DNA from: Planococcus citri
Taxonomy: Eukaryota > Arthropoda > Insecta > Hemiptera > Pseudococcidae
DNA: 64,000 nucleotides
Assembly (NCBI RefSeq): GCF_950023065.1
Contig: NC_088678.1
Location: forward strand, 33,408,580-33,472,579
Direction: 5' to 3'
Numbering within the stretch: position 1 is the stretch's first letter; every line of letters starts with the position of its first letter. This document shows positions 31,824-44,564 of the stretch, one piece after another. The position numbers were made by a program, and so were the translations under genes. The notes under the pieces were generated by a model, which was not told the DNA's origin, did no database searches, and saw nothing but the letters and a program-made list of their open reading frames with translations.

Positions 31824-32502
31824 ATTTTGTGCCGCAACTTTATGCTAGATGGCCTTGCAACCTTAGAATTTTTGAAAATGGACTTAGTGCGTTTTGGAAA
31901 CATATGCTTCAAATGTAAACTTTGAACATTCAAATTGAAACAAATAATTCCATCAAGGTTCGAATTTCAACGTATTTTTTAGCTTCAGGGTTAATAAAGC
32001 AATTATTGCATTGACAAGATGTACAAAAAGGACAATATGTAAAACTCATTTCCATAATTTTAAAGGTATCTGACCACTTTTCCCTTGCAGTTTGCTATTG
32101 ATTTTTCAGCTTCAAATCTGAAGTGAACCGAAAGAAAATTGGAGAGGGTAGAGGGTTTTAGATAAGTAGGAGGACTGAAAAGAATAAAGAGCGTCAAACT
32201 ATAGTAAATCATTATTATTTTTTTTTTTTATAAGTAACCGCTGATTGCAAGATAGTTTTTGCGTTTCATTTGTTGTTTTTTTTTTTTTTATAAGTACCTA
32301 CAGTGATGCGATATTATCGTCAAACTATCGACTGTTTCTGTTTCATTTACAAAATGAAAAATTGGCTCAATTTTTTTCTAAATTTCGTACAGAAATGGCG
32401 ATTTTTACATTCTCTTTACGGACAGATTTTGTGTATGTCAATTTTAAATTTAAATTACGCAAAATTTTGAAAGAACATATGTTATAGGTATAGCGTAGTT
32501 TA

Positions 32503-32669
32503 ATAAACCAAATGTTCAGAATTTTACCCGCTTTAAAAATGATGGTTTTTTACCGAAAGCGCTAGCGTTTACTATTCAAATTTTCTACAGCTTCAAGTTG
32601 TAAGAAGTAGTTACTCTTTCGGTGAAACCCCATTTGAAAGAGAATAAAATGTTGAACATTTTGGTTTAT
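32503..32669. mobile_element. small inverted-repeat MITE (about 167 bp)
   Basis: The ends ATAAACCAAATGTTCA and TGTTGAACATTTTGGTTTAT are inverted copies with one indel. Complementarity continues inward through ACCCGCTTTAAA and TTTGAAAGAGAAT. No coding capacity. Confidence 0.65.
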
Positions 32670-32944
32670 CAAATTATACTACCTATGTATTCCCTCAAAA
32701 TTTTGCTTAAAATCGGCATAAAAAAAATCTGTTCACAAAAAGAATGTAAAAACTTGAAAATTTCAGTGTGAAATGAAAAAAAAATTATACCAATCGATAA
32801 GAAATTTTATCCTCTTCAATTTATGTACAGACAAAAATTTTCCCAAACCCCCTCAGTTCCAACTTTCAAGAAAAATGAATGGTCAAAAAAAATTTTTCAA
32901 TTAAATATTCAATACCCGCATTTACACCTATGTACATTTCAAAT

Positions 32945-32982
32945 GTACCTACCTACCTACCTACCTACCTACCTACCTACCA
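32945..32982. repeat. (CTAC)n microsatellite
   Basis: Nine uninterrupted copies of a tetranucleotide equivalent to GTAG on the other strand. Shorter runs of the same unit occur throughout the window (for example 30584-30600). Confidence 0.95.
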
Positions 32983-35071
32983 AAGTTGAAAACGAACCAA
33001 TATCATGAAGAGGCTCGTGTCGCACACTTACGAAAAAGCCAAAAATCTGGTAAACTTACTTCAAGTTCACTGATACGAAGTGAAAAAAATCAAATTCACG
33101 AGCAGAGTTTTGAATTTTAACCATCTTTCACTTGAATTAATTCCTTTTCGTTCTATCGCGTCTTGAATATTACTGCATTTCACAATCTAAAGCTTGTTCT
33201 AATGAGCTAAAACAGGCCGAACTTGAGAGGAATATGGTTGTTTTGGGATCTAGATCCGACTCCACTTGAAGTGGGAAGAGTCAAAGTTGAAAATTACAGA
33301 AATCGTCATTTTTCAGAGCATTATAATGGAAGCTCAAATTGATAAAAATAATGGTTAAAAATGAAACCATGGATAAGTATACCTATAGGTATCCTTACTG
33401 CGACGATAATATTTTTAACTTGAACATCCCAGATCATCCCCATCCCATTAAAGGTAAGATAAACTTGATTTTTCTCTTACTTATGATCTCTTTCCCAGCC
33501 ATCACAAATAGACCAAAAGGTGAGAACTGAGAAGTCCAGAATCGAAAAAGTCAACTTTGCAGAGTGGTTCCTCGCCTTTTTTTTCACTTTTGGAATAACT
33601 TGTAGTTCTTCTAAATTTAACCAGGGGGTCCAAATTAGCAATGCATGTACAATAAGAAGATGTCACTGTAGTTTTTTTTTCAACATAATACACTTGACAA
33701 TAAATTAGCTCAGTCAGATTCTTTTTTTTCTTCAAAATTTAGGTTGGTTTTTAATTGAAAAATTTGACTTTTGTTGAGCACAGTGACCAATAGTAAGTAA
33801 CTTGAGTCGAAAAAAGTAACCATTCAATGATGTTTGTATAGTATACTACTAAGTAAGAAGCCTCAACTCAGCTCCACTCCCTCTCCGCTTCTCTTTTCAC
33901 AATGTAATGCTCAACAACATGAACAGAACACTCCACACGTTCATCGGGAACATTTTCACCATTTTTCCGGCTAATTACACATACAAACCACACGAACGTA
34001 GTTCCTTTTCCCACCTCCACCGCGTCACCGCTCGATTTTATAGGTATAGCTTTAGCTACCATGCTGCCTCCGCCACGCGACAAATATTTAATTGAGAATA
34101 TTGGTTGTACTCGTATGCATGCACATGTATGTAATTTGATGAAACCAGTGCGGATGCCGCGGAACCAATCTTCGAGATACATAATTAATACACACGCGCG
34201 TACCAAAACCAATCTAATGCTTTAAACTGGAGGAGGAGAGGGGGGAACTTATTAATAAAATAACAATAATCGGTCGCATACATATAATAATGACGACGAC
34301 GACGATAAAAATCTGTAATTCGGCTGCTCTCAGATTTCAACTCGAGAATCGGTAATAACTATATTTTATGTGCTTATATATCGTACTAATTAAGCCTCGA
34401 AAAAATAACAATATAACACACGAGTTGTATCAACAGCAACAAACCGCACGAAGGAAGTAATGAAGCATCGAAGGAGGTCTACTTATTTGGCTGTAGTGTA
34501 GGTATATGGGAAAAGTACTCGCATCCATCGGCAGCGAGATGCGATATTTGGTACCGATTAAAACTGTCTTTTTCTCGGTAAATCAGTAATACCCGGTAGA
34601 ATGCAAATTCATTTATATTAGGAAGAGAGCGAATGCCAGTAAATAAGTAATTGAGGGAATACTTTATTTATGCTATTCTAAATTAGGTATACTCGCATTG
34701 TGAAAGCTCAACTTTTCATATTGGATACATTCTTTCATTCTCTTTTCAACGATTTAATTTTCAAACGAGGATTTCAATACTTCCAGGGGCAGAAAGGATC
34801 CAAAATTTTGGTTAAAATTCAAAAAAGAAAATAAAAGAGTAAAAATGAAGCAGCAAACTGATTGTTGTCAATTCGAAGATGACGAGTAATAAATGTACTC
34901 ATTTTTACGCCAACCCCCCCCCCCCCCCCGGTAAATGTCCCAAATGGGTCGGAACACCCAGAATTATGAAATAATGTGTGACATATCATTGGATTGAGGG
35001 CGCTGATTTCGAAAATTCATCTACTTTTCCGATTCGATCCCCCTTTCCGCTGATAGGTAGGCAGGTTGATA

Positions 35072-35279
35072 CAGGGTGCCCAGAAATATCGGGTACCCCT
35101 AAGAAAGTTTTTCATTAAAAATATAGGTTGGCAACGTGAAATAGATGCATATGATTGGTGGAATGTTATCTCTCCCCAACAACCAATCATGTGCTATCAT
35201 TATTATCATTCACTATGACCAACCGCGAAGTATTTGGCAGAACACTTTTTAGGGGTACCCGATATTTCTGGGCACCCTG
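35072..35279. mobile_element. TA-flanked MITE, copy 1
   Basis: Inverted termini of about 28 bp (CAGGGTGCCCAGAAATATCG... and its complement) are flanked by TA on both sides, as in Tc1/mariner-type insertions. The interior is shared with the copy at 51981-52191, which lies in the opposite orientation. No ORF. Confidence 0.9.
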
Positions 35280-35787
35280 TAGATACTAAATAGGTAGAGT
35301 AAGGTCGATGTGAGTATTGTAAACTTCAATTTCGTTTTTTTGGCATATGTTGTGTATTTTTCTGACTAGAGAAACTTTTTTCACCAAATGTACTTATATC
35401 ATCTGAAAATAGAGATTTTAAGCTATCATTTCATGGGTTCAAACATTATTCTGAATGAACCAGTTCTGAAAAATGAAGTGTTTATACAATTACACTGGCT
35501 GTGTTAACGATTATCCTGCAAAAAGTGGGTAATTATTAACACTTTACCACGGTAACAGCAAAAGAATAGAATAATATTGGAAGGTTGGAAGTTCAAAAGA
35601 CTAATAATAATAAAGGATCAATTTCACGTTATTGGATAATTTTTTTAAAATAATCAATATCCCCACCTTATTCACAATTATACCCACATTGACCTTAATT
35701 TGATTCAATTTTCTAATACAATCGAATTATACTCGTATTCCTCTTCTGCGACCCGGATCTTTACTCTTGGCCATTTTCATGTTACAG

Positions 35788-36298
35788 GAATAACAACTCG
35801 AGTAGCATTAATAACATAAACAACAACCACAACAGCGACAATCACCACTACATTTGCAACAGTCAATTTTGCAAGAACAATTACTACGGTAGCGGAGACA
35901 TTCGATGGAAACGTGACCAACGACCGGGTGCAGGCTCAAATTCGGGTGCGTTTTTTCCAAATTGCAATAATTATCGTCGCTGGAATGCGATGGCAGCAGC
36001 CGCAGCTTCTCTGCCGATAACGGAATTCGCTAGACCACCGTACGAAATGCCTCCGCCTTCGGCTCGCCGAAAATATCTGCAAAGATCGCTCACCAGTTCG
36101 GAAATATTAGCGCCTACCTACAAATACGTGCCTTCGATTCCTAGTGCCAAACTAATGAAGAATTCTTTTTGCACCAATTCGAATAAATCCATACACGGCA
36201 ATGGTAGTGCCGCAGCTGGAAATGGATACGATACCCACACGTTGCCATCTGCTTATCATACTAAACGAGACAATGGACATCGATTGATAGTGAATCAG
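35788..36298 (+). CDS. Orai: Orai exon encoding a long variable N-terminus
   Basis: TTCATGTTACAG precedes the exon and CAG|GTGAGA follows. The frame is open through 170 codons, rich in Asn, Ser and His at first, then a Pro/Ala-rich part (EFARPPYEMPPPSARRKYL). Insect Orai proteins have long, poorly conserved cytosolic N-termini, so identity rests on linkage and phase to the conserved exons. It ends in phase 0, matching the exon at 37164. Confidence 0.75.
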
Positions 36299-37163
36299 GT
36301 GAGAATCAAATTACGTACACTATGGTTACGGCCAAACTGCCACCTTTGGATAGATTAGAAACTACAATTTTAAACAGCCCTGTACTTACGATTAGAGAAT
36401 AGAGACGAGTACTGCTCAGAGTAGCGTAACTTACCTACCGAATTTCATTTCGCTCTTGCCATCATGCATCAGAACGATAAGGTAGACGTACTTCTAAAGT
36501 GGACCTACCCGTGGCCATAATTTTATCCCAATTACTAAAATATTAGGTACTCATTCCATCACTGTAGAGCAATTTCTAAGTCAAATTTACCGCACATACG
36601 ACTACTGTACCTACTTCTTCCTTTCTGCCTACCTACCTCCACGGATCGTTATATCATTGTTTCCTATTTTTTCATTACCTACGACCGCATTGTCCGTAAC
36701 ACCTCATACGTACGTACGTACGTGAAAATCGCTCATTTGAATATTTAATTGATTATAATTCGAAAAATAAAATTGTCGACGCGTCCTTGCACCGCCAGTT
36801 GAGCGCGTAAATATAAACGTTTACCATATTCACTGGCAAGGAACAAACCAAACGCGGACGTTTTTGAGCGAGGAGGACGAGACGAGGTGCAGAGTACGAG
36901 TAGATCTCATATCCGTATCTCTATGTACTGTACCTCGTACGTAACAATGTATTTTCGCCTCTCGGTGATCGACAAAGAAACATCTCAGTGAGCCTACATT
37001 TATAATGCTTTTTTTGATCATCATCTTAGTCGATTGTAACGTCTCTATAAAAATTTATGACTAGCAACTTACGAGTTGCAGACACGATTATTCTACAAAT
37101 TGATGCATTTATTACAGTACTGATAATTTAAGCGAGTATTATTTATTTTTGTCGATGATACAG

Positions 37164-37338
37164 ATTGCAGACAAGGATGGCTTCTCAGAATCAACTTCAA
37201 ACGTAAACGCAAACGCGAATCAAGCTCAACCTTGTTCAATTTACTCGTCGGAGAGTGAAACTAGCATAGGACCCAAAGTATCGAGCACGATTAGCACATT
37301 ACCAATGGGCTCTCCCAAACATTCGGATGACTCTTCAG
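37164..37338 (+). CDS. Orai: Orai exon (N-terminal cytosolic region)
   Basis: Acceptor GATGATACAG and donor CAG|GTACGT. It encodes 58 residues plus one base: a Ser/Thr/Asn-rich stretch ending SPKHSDDSS. The extra G joins GA of the next exon to give Gly. No domain is visible; membership is inferred from phase and position. Confidence 0.7.
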
Positions 37339-37751
37339 GTACGTAATTGTGCTTTGTTCAACGTATTGCGCGTGTTTTTGTATACGAGTAATTAAGTGGC
37401 CATTTGAAGCTGGGAATCTGATTTTTTTTAAATTGAAAACTCTCGACGAGCATTTGGCCATTCGCTCTTTAATCTATAACGACGGGCCAATTTTCGATTT
37501 TGAGGACCTCAGTATTGAGTATTGAAGAAGAGGGTCCTGAAATCAACGTTTAAAAAATTGTGAAATAATTTTTTCCACGTTGCATTTCGACCTCAAATCC
37601 GAAATTTGAACTGATTTAGGCTCATAGGATCCAAGCCATGCCTCAAAAACCAAATATTCTGAATTTTTAGACCCCCTCCCCCTCTATTATAAAATATTGA
37701 CTAAGTATATCTCATACAATAACACGCGTGTGCTTCATGTGTTTATTACAG

Positions 37752-37879
37752 GACTAAAGCCATCTTTCGAATCGCAGTTCTCTTTGATGGCAAGAAGTCA
37801 ATGCTGTCAAAACTGTCACATTTTCAATTCGTCTAACCGTAAAGGAACCGGTGGCGATGAGTGGCAATCTCAGAGCACG
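37752..37879 (+). CDS. Orai: Orai exon (cysteine-containing cytosolic segment)
   Basis: Acceptor GTTTATTACAG, donor ACG|GTAAGT. It encodes LKPSFESQFSLMARSQ followed by CCQNCHIF, a CC-x2-C cluster that might bind metal or be acylated (inference). It ends in phase 0 directly before the conserved Orai core. Confidence 0.7.
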
Positions 37880-39254
37880 GTAAGTGGTAGTGTTGAACTG
37901 TTGATTAACATAGCATAAGCATAGATGTACAGAGCATCTATTTAGAGCTACTACCTACTTGACTAGTCCTAGGTCGTAGGTAGATGAAGTACATACTACA
38001 GTGTGTTCAAAAATTTTCCCTGATTTTTTCCACTTTTCCACATCAATTTTTCCAATTTTCCAAACCCTTTGAATAGTAAGTACTTACATTCGAATTGAGG
38101 AGGGAGCAACAATTTGATGCTCAGAAGGCTTCAAAATTTACTCAAACTACAACTTTTTTTAGTCAAAAATATTTCAATTTTCATAGAACACTGGAAAAAA
38201 TTAAAAATAGAGGTGAAGTCTGCTCTTCATATCATGAATAATCATATTATTTTCTGCTTAATCCAAAAAAAAAAAAAAAATCAAAATGCAGAAATCGGTC
38301 AATTTTTAACTTTTAGAAAGTCCAACAGTTCTTAAAAGTCAGACTTGGTAATCAAAAATTGATCATTTTTCTCCAAATTTTTGAAAGTCTAAAATCATGT
38401 TAGAAAGTTGATTCAATTTTTCTGTTATTTTCCTACTTTTTTAAAACCTTTTGAAAGTCTGGCATAATATTAAAACATCAGAAATGCGGACCAGTGTCCG
38501 TTACATGGATCAGTGTGAAAGACTTCCGGCGCAAAAAAAAACCACATCCAAGTCAGAAGAAACGAACAGAAAATTGCAAAAATGTTGATTGAAGAAGTAA
38601 AAAAAAAAAAGCCAAACCAAAACTAGCGATTTTGGTAATAGAAAAAAACGTGGATTTTTCGATAAAGCCAGAAAAACAGGACCTTATGGGCAAATTGGCA
38701 AAAAACAAGACTACTTTGACGAAAATTAGAACTTCCGGCAATTCCGACAAAAATTCAAGACTTCTTGATCATTTTGGATAAAAAATGGATCTTTCTGACA
38801 ATTTTGACAAAAACTGAGCCTGAATCGGCTTCAATCATGTTGAAAAACGAAAACGAAGAAAGCAGCGAAGAATAAGAACTGGAACTCTCTTAATCATGAT
38901 GGTAGAACATGGCATTTTTTATTTGGCTAACTGGAGCAAAAAAATTTCAAATTTTTGTCAAAAATTAGAAATTCTATCTGGCATTTTTGGGGAAAAAAGT
39001 AAGACCTCTCAGACAGCTAAAGCGAAAATTAATACTGTTGGAATGTTTAGTAGGATGAATCGCGAAAAAAAAATAAATGTCTTAGGATTTTGACCAAATT
39101 TAGTGGTTATCTACATTTCAAGTTTAGAAATAAGTCAAGAAATATTTAGCTGCGGAGATTTCACTCGAGGGAAGATATGGGAACTCAAAGAGAGTGCGTT
39201 TTATAAAGAATCGTGATTTTTTCCCTACCCGTCCTATCTAACATGTTTTGGGGG

Positions 39255-39815
39255 GGGGGGGAAGACTAGCTCCAGAAGATGGTATTTGAGATTCTGTGTC
39301 GACCAAGGCCATGACCATCAAAATCCAAAACCACTCTTAGGGTTCTACTGAGCTGTTGAAAATTTGCATATCGTTTTTTTTTTTTTCAAGTAAATGTGTT
39401 GGGAAAATTTTTTTTCTCGAACATTTCATATTAATTATGCCCAAAAATCAAAAGGTATCATTTTTATGAAACTCGGATAATATTTTGGAATTCGATGGTG
39501 CTAATTTTAGGTTATTATGGTGAAAAAAAATTATCAAGTTTTTGGGTATTCTCAGGTTTTTGAAGTTGGCAATGATTACCGAAGAATTGGCATCACCGCG
39601 TTCCGAAATATTTCCAGTTTCAGAAATTATACAACTGTCGATGTTTCAGCTTAATTAATGTAAAATTTGGGAAAAAAATTTTAAACCACGAATTTTCTTA
39701 AAAATAAGCAATTTGCAAATTTTCCATCGCTGCACTGATTAGAACCCCCCAGAATTGTCTAGGATTTTGATGGCAATATCTTTCAGAACAAAGTCATCAG
39801 AGGTCATCTCAGAAT
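39255..39815. mobile_element. foldback repeat family FB1, copy in Orai intron 4
   Basis: The left arm has GACCATCAAAATCCAAAACC and the right arm the complementary AGGATTTTGATGGCAATATC. The centre shares ACCGCGTTCCGAAATATTT with the other copies. The word TTTTGACCAAATTTAGTG just upstream (39088) also precedes the 5850 copy and appears at 8790. Confidence 0.7.
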
Positions 39816-39834
39816 ACTCAAAGTGCACACAGCG

Positions 39835-39885
39835 AAACAAGCCATCAGCTATTCGCTGATTGCAATATAGTTTTTGCATTTGCTT
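39835..39885. repeat. dispersed repeat terminus
   Basis: It carries ACAAGCCATCAGCTATTCGC, then TGATTGCAATATAGTTTTTG, nearly identical to 52998-53046 and related to 1241-1280. Confidence 0.7.
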
Positions 39886-40132
39886 ACCTACGTCTATTAG
39901 TAGAGGACCTGTGGGCAGCTGAAAAAGCTCGGCAACTAAAACCTCCTCAATGCTGACTTTGATTTGAAGGAAGCACAGGAAGCATGAACACTAAACGTAA
40001 ACACTCATTAGAGTTTTCCTCTAGTAGGTCTCATTAATCCTCAAGGCGGGAGCCATGACAAGGACAATGGCTCCAAATCAGTTTGGTCGAAGTAGGTAAA
40101 GCAAATATTACACTTATGCAATATTGTTGCAG

Positions 40133-40264
40133 GTGGGCGAAGGACATTTTACAACTGCAGACGAAAGCAACGACGGCGGCTTATCCTGGAGACGTTTACA
40201 CATGAGCAGAGCGAAACTAAAGGCGACTGCCACTACTTCAGAACTTTTATCTGGTTTTGCGATG
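40133..40264 (+). CDS. Orai: Orai exon: pre-TM1 helix and start of TM1
   Basis: Acceptor TTGTTGCAG, donor ATG|GTAAGT. It encodes [20 protein letters not shown] and then ELLSGFAM, the strongly conserved N-terminal helix that binds STIM and continues as the pore-lining TM1 helix. The TM1 glycine hinge residue is present. The exon is exactly 44 codons. Confidence 0.95.
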
Positions 40265-40419
40265 GTAAGTGCGACATTTTTAATATAAATTAAGTCTTCA
40301 CAGCCAACGATTATTCCCGAACCTAGATACATAATTACTCGTATTGTTGTCTAGTAAGTAAGCTAAGTAGGTACATATTATTTGATTATGATTAATCACC
40401 TTCTCCTATATGTACATAG

Positions 40420-40902
40420 GTGGCCATGGTGGAGCTGCAAATAAACGAGCCAACCAACGTTCCCGAATGGTTGTTCATCATGTTCTCAGTATGCACCACT
40501 GTACTAGTGGCAGTGCATATTTTCGCGCTCATGATCAGCACGTATTTGCTACCGAATATCGACGCCGTCAGCAAACTGCAGTCCGCCAAGTTGGTAACCG
40601 AATCGCCCCACGAGCGAATGCGTGGCTTCGTCGAACTAGCCTGGGCCTTTTCCACCGTACTAGGATTGTTTCTGTTTTTGGTCGAGGTGGCCATATTGTG
40701 TTGGGTGAAATTTTGGGATTTCTCATTTCGCGCCGCTATGGCCGCCACTATCATCGTCATTCCAGTTTTGATACTGTTTATTATATTCGTGTTTCATTTC
40801 TATCGTACTTTAGTCGTACATAAATGTAAATCTACCACCCTCGATATTAACGAATTGGAAGAAATGAGGAAGAAATTGGATCACGCGTCATCGGCGGCCT
40901 GA
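40420..40902 (+). CDS. Orai: Orai exon: TM1-TM4 and C-terminal STIM-binding helix
   Basis: Acceptor ATGTACATAG. The 160 residues to the TGA complete TM1 with VAMVE, whose Glu is the calcium selectivity residue (human Orai1 E106). TM2 is about residues 16-45 (WLFIMFSVCTTVLVAV), TM3 about 68-98 (including LAWAFSTVLGLFLFLVE) and TM4 about 105-131. The tail TTLDINELEEMRKKLDHASS is the short helix that binds STIM. The channel sits in the plasma membrane as a hexamer and carries store-operated calcium entry. After the pore Glu the sequence is LQINEP, with Asn where human Orai1 has Asp110, so the outer acidic ring is altered. This is the only unambiguous cellular gene in the window. Confidence 0.97.
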   Translation: MAMVELQINEPTNVPEWLFIMFSVCTTVLVAVHIFALMISTYLLPNIDAVSKLQSAKLVTESPHERMRGFVELAWAFSTVLGLFLFLVEVAILCWVKFWDFSFRAAMAATIIVIPVLILFIIFVFHFYRTLVVHKCKSTTLDINELEEMRKKLDHASSAA

Positions 40903-41403
40903 AGGCAAATGCCTCTCACGCACGATTCGTCGGGAGAGATGATCATCACACAATTTTTAAAAAAACAAGATACTAAACAGTACCTGAAGCAAATGTAACG
41001 TTATTGTTTGATGTTTTACCAATCTTCAATTCTACAGCATGTACAACTCATGAAGAATTGAAGAAATCTTTCAAACGAATGTTTCATTTGATTTACCCTT
41101 CGGAATAATCAATTTGAACGAAAACACAAATTTTCGTAATTTCTTCCCAAGACAGATGGGTACGCGTATACCTATTTGGATATTTAATGCCTTAGTTTCT
41201 TAAAAAACTTTCACATACCTACTCGTCGTAATTTCCTGAAGTGAAATCTGTACTCATTTACGAGAATGCACATAAGTAGGTGTGATAATGTATGTATCCT
41301 ATTCCTATTTCCTACAACATATTTGTAATTTATGCTTTAATGTATACCTATCAAATTAGACAACATTTTCCACCATCTGTAAGCTGTACTTTTTATTTTA
41401 CCT

Positions 41404-41409
41404 AATAAA
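41404..41409 (+). terminator. candidate polyadenylation signal of Orai
   Basis: AATAAA lies about 500 nt after the Orai stop, followed by T-rich DNA. Other weaker signals are possible. Confidence 0.4.
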
Positions 41410-44400
41410 TTTCTCGCTTATCGTATGTAGCTATTGTAACTCCAGCTACAATTTTCACTTCACATTCTACCTACCACAATTTTAATATAAGCTCCACCTT
41501 CATTGTGGCATGTCATCAAAACACTCGCAGAAATTCAAAGTGAAACTTACGTAAAAATTCGGGAAGAGTGCAAAAAACGAGCCGTTGATTGGAAGAAGAA
41601 AAATCTTCTGCGACGATGCCAAAGGACGCAATGCTGTGATATTTTTCATTATCGGTTCCAAGAAGTGAGATTTTTTCATCGTTTCTATTGTTATACTCGT
41701 AATTCTGATTTCTATTGTTTGAAAATAAAGCAGACCATGATGGAATTGAAGGTTGAATTGGAGGCCTTTCTGAGGAATGAAATATTCAAACAAACAAGTA
41801 GGTAAATTAAATATCGCGAATGTTGACACGTCAAAAACTCAAAATCCCATCCAAATTCAAAAATTCAAAGTTGTAAATTGTAATCGTATATTTCGTATTC
41901 AAAATCGTATCTACTCGTTGCTATTTGGTTCCAATTGGAAAAATCGTAGGATTCAAGAATCAAAATTCGATCCGAAACTACATTTTAACCGAATTTCAGA
42001 TTATTATAGTCTTTGTTTTCAATATTCAAAAATCGCGTCAAAACGATCGTCAATTAGGCGAAATATGAGTATGTATGTACTATTACAAATACGCTTCAAA
42101 TAGGTTTCATCTATTTTGGAACCACTTTCTATCAAAAGTCGCGAATTTGACAGAATTCTCGATTTCAAATATGAATCATCTCCGTAGGACTATTGACTGT
42201 ATTTTGTGAGTAATTTTAGACTTACAGTGAGATGCTCAAGAAGTTACAGCAAGAATACCTAGACTGTAATTTTACTTGCAATTCATGGATTGGTCCAGAT
42301 TTTGTAAAATATCGAACCAAAGTGTAATACTCAACAGAAAGAACTCGATTACTTAATTACAATAATTTTTAGATGTTATATAGGTAGTAAAAACTTCCAG
42401 CATACATCATCCTGTCCGTTGGGATGTATCAAGACATTGCCGGATTATTATATGCTACATCACAGAGAATAGGACAAATCAGATATTGCTAATTCCACCG
42501 GTACTAACTATGTAATACTGACCTGATCAAACGACGTAACCTTCGATTGTGGGAAAATAACTTGATCAAATCGAAAAATGGAACATGCAGGACGTCGTCA
42601 TCGTAAAAAGGTAAGATTAGACAGTACAAGTTTTGTTGTACAAAAATAAGATTTTGTGAGTAATTTTTCTGTTTTTTTTAGGCATCTTGAGTTGGAAAAA
42701 AAAATCAAAAATGAAGAAAAAAAATCTATGAAGGCGAAGGCGCTAGGAGAGGATTTTTCAGCAAGTAATAAAATTTTGTTGGAAATCGGACTAAACAAGA
42801 CACAAAACATGACGAAATTGAAAACTTCGTGGAAGGAGTAACTTTAGATTGAAAACATCTTTGCTTTGAAGCGAATGATGTAACATGGAATTTTCTTTCA
42901 TTTTGGAAAAACAGAATTATTTTTCCACTGAATCAGATGTTGGAATATGAAGAATTGAAGATGAGCATAAAAAAAAGGCAAAAAAACACAAATCTATCTG
43001 TGAGATCAGACGTTATTTTGGTAATTATTTTCATGCTATGAATTTATGTTTTTGTTTACTATTTCTTTATATGCCTATCTTCATATTTCTACATCTGGTT
43101 CAGAGGTAAAATAACGCTATTTTTCCAAACTTGAAGAAAATTCTATGTTACTCACATCATCCGTTTAAAACCAAATTCGTTTTTATCATTAATAGTTATC
43201 CCCGCTACAAAGCTTTCAATTTCGCCAAATTTTAAGTCATATTTTAGTCCGATTTCGTACAAGTTTTTATGACTTGATAGAAAATCCTCTCTTTGCGGCT
43301 GAGATTTGATTTCTTCTTTTTTTGGATACAGGCAACTCTTTCACCAAAGTTTTTTAATTTGGATCAACTTGGTTAATGTCAAATGACTTTCCACAGAAAA
43401 ACAAGAATAATGTGATCATGAAATACTGAACATAATACATCATCATACGTATTGAGGATTAATAAAGAACGAGTTACTTTCGTTGATCGTTGCATCCTAA
43501 TGTGAATGCATTTTTCCAGTTCTTCTTATCGGGAGGATTACATTTGGGGATTCAAATACTCGGAAGGTCGACTAGGTTTTCAATTCTTCCACGACTAAAT
43601 GGACTTCTAATTTCACCAGTTTTAGAATCTTGAAAATTATTACACCGTTATTACAATTTTTCTCATTCAATTAATTTTTTTTTCAATGTTTCCAAAAAGT
43701 GCTTTCCCTAACAAAAATTAGATCCTATTGTACGAGTTTATAGGTACTAGCAACATTTCAAATTTCACTGCTATAATTCTTTTATAACCAGAATTTTTTT
43801 TCATTCACAGAAACCCTACGCAAACAATTGGTCCCGGGGTACAAATTTGAAGGAAGAAAAAATTTTTACTCAATATTTTAAAAAGGCTGTCATAAACAAA
43901 TGTGGAACAGAAAAAAAGTCGTACTTGAAGAATAAAGTTCGTGAACTCTTCCTGTACTAGTTATTATTTACGTGTATTAAGAACAACTAGTTTTACAAGT
44001 AAGTAGTTTTAAAAGTTACTGGTGATTCATTCTATAGTAGAAACAAGTAGAAATTAGTATCTCAAGTAACTTTTACAAAAATTGTTACAAACGTTTTGGA
44101 TTTTAATTTAATTTTTTCATTTTGAGATGTTAAGAAGGTGGTAATGTTATGCTTTAAAACTTTCATGTTTCAAAATGATTTTTCTCTGAAAGCTCAACTG
44201 TTTTGTGATTTGTACAGCGTACCCTAGCTATTTGCACTTTTTAAAGCAATTTGTTTCCTCAACATGGAAACATAAGGGAACCTTCAAAGGGGTAGGAGTA
44301 ACTTGCCCTTTGGTCCCAACTCATCTAAAGATTTTACAAGTAAGTACATACATGGGTCGAGGTGCCAAATAGTACCAAAAAAAGCTTAATTGAAACGCAT

Positions 44401-44480
44401 ATCATTGAGGCAGTTGAAAGTGAACATTGAAATGTTTTTTACATTCTTAATACTTGTGTTGTTAGTAGCCTACTTGGAGG
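41410..44480. other. mostly unrecognised; scattered lysine-rich open segments
   Basis: Short open segments behind acceptor-like AG sites occur at 41503-41805, 42682-42841 and 43809-43960 (the last after TTTCATTCACAG). They have coding-like composition but no domain, and I could not join them in a consistent phase. They may be remnants of one decayed gene. Confidence 0.3.
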
Positions 44481-44564
44481 ATTATGGCTGCAGACTCGAC
44501 CGTTGATTTGGAGGTCTGCAGTTCGAGCCCAGCTGTGGCCACGAGTCGGAACTTGCAAGAAAAA

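Larger units (their letters stand above)
30512..35787 (+). other. Orai intron 1 (5.3 kb) with repeats
   Basis: Non-coding. It contains a CTAC tetranucleotide run (32945-32982), a hairpin at 31762-31823, a small inverted-repeat element at 32503-32669 and a MITE at 35072-35279. The 33840-34600 part is CpG-richer and could hold an enhancer or alternative first exon. No protein-coding frame is convincing. Confidence 0.5.

Noticed and set aside
33868..34212. 114-codon minus-strand ORF in Orai intron 1
   Set aside because: No domain, overlaps another ORF on the opposite strand, and lies within an intron of the plus-strand gene.
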